From Protostelium mycophagum (Eukaryota; Evosea; Variosea; Protosteliida; Protosteliaceae), in the NCBI GenBank assembly GCA_002081555.1, contig MZNV01002535.1, positions 1 to 22,850 of the forward strand: a stretch of DNA of 22,850 bases, read 5' to 3'. Made by a program: the position numbers and the translations under genes. Positions 20,116 through 22,850 of this stretch are shown here, in pieces (the first letter of the stretch is position 1; each line of letters opens with the position of its first letter). The notes beneath the pieces were generated by a model. That model saw nothing but the letters and a program-made list of their open reading frames with translations, had not been told where the DNA came from and searched no databases.

Positions 20116-20123
20116 CTATATAG
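20116..20123 (+). promoter_or_regulatory. Possible TATA-like element of the S24e gene
   Basis: CTATATAG lies about 96 bp upstream of the ATG at 20219, in the 246-bp intergenic stretch after the LEA-like gene. The distance would imply a leader of roughly 65 nt. Weak evidence. Confidence 0.3.
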
Positions 20124-20218
20124 AGCCATAGTACATCGACAATCTCGTCGAGGAACGATTTAATATAGGGTCTTAAACAAATATTGATTGGAAATTCAGC
20201 TGATCATCTCCTTTCATC

Positions 20219-20789
20219 ATGTCTGATAAGTCCTCTGTCACACTCAGAACCCGCAAGTTCCTGACCAACAGACTGTTGTCCAGAAAGCAGTTCGTGAGTT
20301 TACCTCTTAATTATTTTCCATTTTACCAGATCCACATTTAATCTTGATAAAAGATCATCGATGTCATCCACCAAGGAAAGCCCGTTTTACCCAAGGCCGA
20401 GATCCGCGAGAGACTCGCCAAGCTCTACAAGGTCCAAGACCCTCAGACCGTTGTTGTCTTTGGATTCGAGACCAAGTTCGGAGGAGGTCGCAGCACTGGC
20501 TTCGGTTTGATCTACGACAATGTCCAGGCTCTTAAGAAGTACGAGCCCAAGTTCAGACTCGTCAGAGTGAGTGTTTTCCCATCCATCTTTCATCATTTAT
20601 AATCGGAGTGTATCACTGAACCTCACATTTAAAAAAATCTTCTAGCATTATGTTTATATTTTTATTCAGGCCGGACTTGCCACCAAGGGCACCATCTCGA
20701 GAAAGCTGCGCAAGGAGAAGAAGAACCGTCAGCTCAAGGTACGCGGAACCAAGAAGGCCAAGGTTGGATCTACCTCCAAGAAGGCTTAA
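20219..20789 (+). CDS. rps24: 40S ribosomal protein S24e, 3 exons
   Basis: Exons 20219-20293, 20354-20566 and 20670-20789 encode 135 residues, the usual length of eS24, a component of the small ribosomal subunit involved in 40S assembly. Family-typical stretches are VTLRTRKFLTNRLLSRKQF at the N-terminus, VIHQGKPVLPKAEIRERLAK, and VFGFETKFGGGRSTGFGLIY, followed by a highly basic C-terminus (SRKLRKEKKNRQLKVRGTKK). Introns are GT-AG with GTGAGT donors; the second one, 103 nt, is longer than typical here. AATAAA lies 9 nt after the TAA. Codon use is strongly biased to C-ending codons compared with the neighbours, as expected for a highly expressed gene. The identification is secure. Confidence 0.97.
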
Positions 20790-20931
20790 GCTTGATGAAA
20801 TAAACGCGGAGATAATCACAGGTACCGAAGTATTCATTTCTGATTTATGATTAGACGATGACAGAAAGAGATGAATTGTGGCAAGATGAGGATTTGCTTT
20901 ATAATGTTGGCAACATGAGAGTGATGATCGT

Positions 20932-22098
20932 CTATCTGATCGTCTGGTTGTTATCCACTCCAACTTTGGGGGCATCTGCAAACGATCAGTCCGAATCATT
21001 TTACATGATCTTTCAATGTGACAACAACTCTTTCTTTAATTCTCAAGACTTACCCAAGGCGTTCTTCAACTCGATAGAATCCAGACCGACCTTGGCCACA
21101 TGATCTTGGCTTCCCACCACATTACTCTTCTGTACATCACCCTTCGGTGCCTCTGAAAAATGCTCAGCAAAGAAAGTGTCATTTTGGCAGGGTGACATCC
21201 ACACAATCTTCTCCAAATCATACACGGTAAGTACACGTTAATTACGCAGGTTCAGCCACGATTACCGCGAAGAGATGAGACTTACCTCTGGCATGCTTCA
21301 AGGCGACTGCATCTAAGCCGACTGCGGGGGCAGCAAGCTCCGGCGCGACCACATTGCTCTTCTGCACATCACTCTTCGGTGCGTCTACATCGAAGTTTCA
21401 GCGAAATCTCCGCGGTGGACGTCGCGTTGTAGATGCACCCACCTCTGGCATTTTTCAGAGCCACAGAGTCGAGACCAACAGATGGGGTGTGATCTTGGGG
21501 TGCCACAACATTACTTTTGTGTGTGTCCAGCTTTGGTGCATCTGTCATGTTCAGGTGATGTTTTGGCGTGATTATGCGACGGGATGACGTTTACAAGGCT
21601 GCTGCAGATTTGTGTAGAGCATCAAATTAGGTAAAGCAAAGCAATCATGCAAGATGCTCAACGAGAAGGATAGATCCATCAGTGAAAGCAGTTGATCTTG
21701 GTTGCAGATCGACGTGTCATATGAGCACTTACTGACGGCAGTTTGGTCCGTTTTGTTCAACGCATCTTGTTGTCCAGCAACATGAAAGGCGTTCTGATCA
21801 CCAAACCCCGTCACTGTCGGGTGTCATCATATGATCCAATAACCATTGAGATATGCAAATAGTGACCTGGATAATGATTCTTGCAGTATGCCTTTCCTTC
21901 CCAGGCCTTATAGTTAGTTAAGGTCAATTGCCATCCACAGGTCACACATTTAAAGCAACCTTTGTGAAAGGGCTGTGTTTTACCTGGAGGTCCGGCAGTC
22001 AGACCTGAAAAGATGAGATCAATCTGAAGAGACATCAGTCATTCACCTTCTCTATCGTAGACTGTTTTTCCACAAGATGTGCACTTTCCCAAGTTCAT
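20932..22098 (-). CDS. LIM-domain protein with three tandem 33-residue repeats, 7 exons
   Basis: Minus-strand exons 22047-22098, 21867-22004, 21733-21813, 21443-21541, 21286-21384, 21054-21152 and 20932-20975 join in phase to 203 residues. Residues ~6-63 form one LIM zinc finger (CTSCGKTVYDREG, then FHKGCFKCVTCGWQL, then AYCKNHYP), a protein-protein interaction module typical of cytoskeletal and signalling adaptors. After a Q/N-containing linker come three repeats of the pattern APKxDvxKSNVV...VGLDsvxLKnArG, each encoded by exactly one 99-nt exon bounded by phase-1 introns, and a short end, DAPKVGVDNNQTIR. A single LIM followed by short repeats recalls small actin-associated LIM proteins, but the repeat itself is not one I recognise. 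Cytoplasmic location is inferred from lack of a signal peptide. Confidence 0.85.
21054..21541 (-). repeat. Tandem exon repeats of the LIM gene (3 x 99 nt)
   Basis: Exons 21443-21541, 21286-21384 and 21054-21152 are each 99 nt, begin and end in phase 1, and encode related 33-residue units sharing APK, SNVV, GLD and LK motifs. The introns between them (58 and 133 nt) differ in length and sequence. The pattern shows growth of the protein by duplication of a single exon. Confidence 0.9.
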
Positions 22099-22125
22099 GA
22101 TGTTTTGCAGAGCCGATACGAGAGG

Positions 22126-22132
22126 TTATATA
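22126..22132 (-). promoter_or_regulatory. TATA box of the LIM gene
   Basis: TATATAA on the minus strand lies about 28 bp upstream of the ATG at 22098, which would imply a very short 5' leader. The similar close spacing at the next gene (22447) supports it. Confidence 0.5.
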
Positions 22133-22446
22133 CGTAAATGGCATCAGACTACAAGATAACAAAATATTTGATGAGCCCCATCAAAGGTACTTTGTGCAAG
22201 CTAAAAAATAAGCCAATCTTGCACAGCTACCAATCAAGAATGTACCTGTCCTGAAAGATCAGAAGCATTCTGAACCCACGTGTTGGTTTGTCTCTTTGTG
22301 TGGGTCAGACTGTGATAGGGGATGTTGCCATGATTACATATCTCCGAACATTTTTATATGAAAGGAATTTCTAAAGAAGCACAGCCTTATCGCGTTATGA
22401 CTCGGTAAGCTCTTGTTTCCAAAACTTATCCGCGTAGTTTTCTGGC

Positions 22447-22455
22447 TATATATAG
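22447..22455 (+). promoter_or_regulatory. TATA box of the second Pmp-like gene
   Basis: TATATATAG in a GGC/ACTGCC setting lies 35-43 bp upstream of the ATG at 22490. Position and sequence fit a eukaryotic TATA box with a short leader. Confidence 0.6.
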
Positions 22456-22489
22456 ACTGCCAGAAAAGTCAAGCTGTTCTCCCCGCAGC

Positions 22490-22850
22490 ATGAGGCTGAT
22501 GAGCAGCTTCCTGCTGTTTGTTTTCTTTCTGTCCTCTGTGTGTGGGCAGATTACAATTTTTTCGAATTCAGTAACATGGCCGAATGGTATGGAAAGCCTC
22601 ATAGATTAACCATTTAGCTGATGCAGATGTGGCAAGCGCCAATATCTCTGGGAGTCCTATGGTTGTTTTTACCTTATCACCAGGCACTTACACACAGGTA
22701 AGAAAACTTTGACTCGATGACGAATATTGTCAAACTGAAGAGATAGAGCGTGAACTTGGCTTCCAGCTCTACGTGGATGTTTTTAAGTGCAGGTACAGGT
22801 GGACCTGTTGTAATGAGTGGAAACATCACGACAAGCGCTTCAACAGTGTT
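22490..22850 (+). CDS. Second Pmp-repeat secreted protein, 5' end only
   Basis: Exons 22490-22586, 22627-22697 and 22747 onward are in phase; the gene leaves the window. The start MRLMSSFLLFVFFLSSVCGQ is a signal peptide, followed by VTWPN and, after intron 1, DVASANISGS and FTLSPGTYTQ. These match the gene at 2242 (MRLERSLIPF, TTWPN, FTLSAGTYTQ, SGNITTNAS) in order, intron positions and phases; exon 2 is 71 nt in both. The two genes are therefore paralogues of one family. The protein is expected to be secreted and, like its sibling, to form a repeat beta-helix, but the repeats lie mostly outside the window. Confidence 0.85.

Larger units (their letters stand above)
22099..22489. other. Divergent promoter region between LIM gene and second Pmp-like gene
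   Basis: This 391-bp region holds a TATA box for each flanking gene (22126-22132 minus, 22447-22455 plus) and a CACGTG E-box/G-box at 22277-22282. No open frame or RNA gene is visible. Confidence 0.5.

Noticed and set aside
1-22850. CRISPR array, bacterial operon, insertion sequence or viral gene
   Set aside because: No regularly spaced repeats, no Shine-Dalgarno organised gene chains, no transposase or viral-type protein were seen; splicing signals are everywhere.

Overview
The window looks like nuclear DNA of a protist, most likely an amoebozoan-type amoeba; the exact species cannot be told from the sequence. Nearly every gene is cut by many very small GT-AG introns, usually 35-60 nt and more than 80 in total. 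Intergenic spaces are only 80-460 bp, and AATAAA lies within about 10 nt of several stop codons. One gene is an unmistakable eukaryotic ribosomal protein (S24e). The signalling-domain content (CH, IQ, RhoGEF, PH, ArfGAP, LIM, SAP) also fits such an organism. I assembled the gene models by hand; exon phases close for every model except one junction, which is noted.

Left part (1-2240): the 3' end of an F-box-like gene, a small helical gene of unknown function (709-1500) with a 73-bp tandem duplication in one intron, and a weakly supported minus-strand gene (2158-1670). Next comes a 25-exon gene (2242-7553) for a secreted protein of about 1306 residues made of chlamydial Pmp-like beta-helix repeats. 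A paralogue starts at 22490 and runs off the right edge, so the two copies bracket the rest of the window.

Centre (7.7-18.9 kb): a minus-strand SAP-domain gene (8992-7689) is divergent, with 153 bp between starts, from a 22-exon gene (9146-14799) for a protein of about 1511 residues with CH, phospho-motif repeat, IQ, RhoGEF, PH, PH and ArfGAP parts. This protein could link actin, Rho-family and Arf-family signalling. Convergent to it, on the minus strand (18917-14920), is a gene fusing QxW lectin-like repeats to a Vps62-family domain.

Right part: an LEA-like 11-mer-repeat protein (19375-19972), ribosomal protein S24e (20219-20789), a LIM-domain protein with three tandem 99-nt repeat exons (minus strand, 22098-20932), and the start of the second Pmp-like gene.

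The genes do not form an operon or an obvious single pathway. Several touch membrane, cytoskeleton and surface biology. At the DNA level three short words (GTTGTAGA, TGACGTCA, GAAATTTC) are far more frequent than chance, often inside introns close to splice sites. This is the most unusual non-genic signal here.
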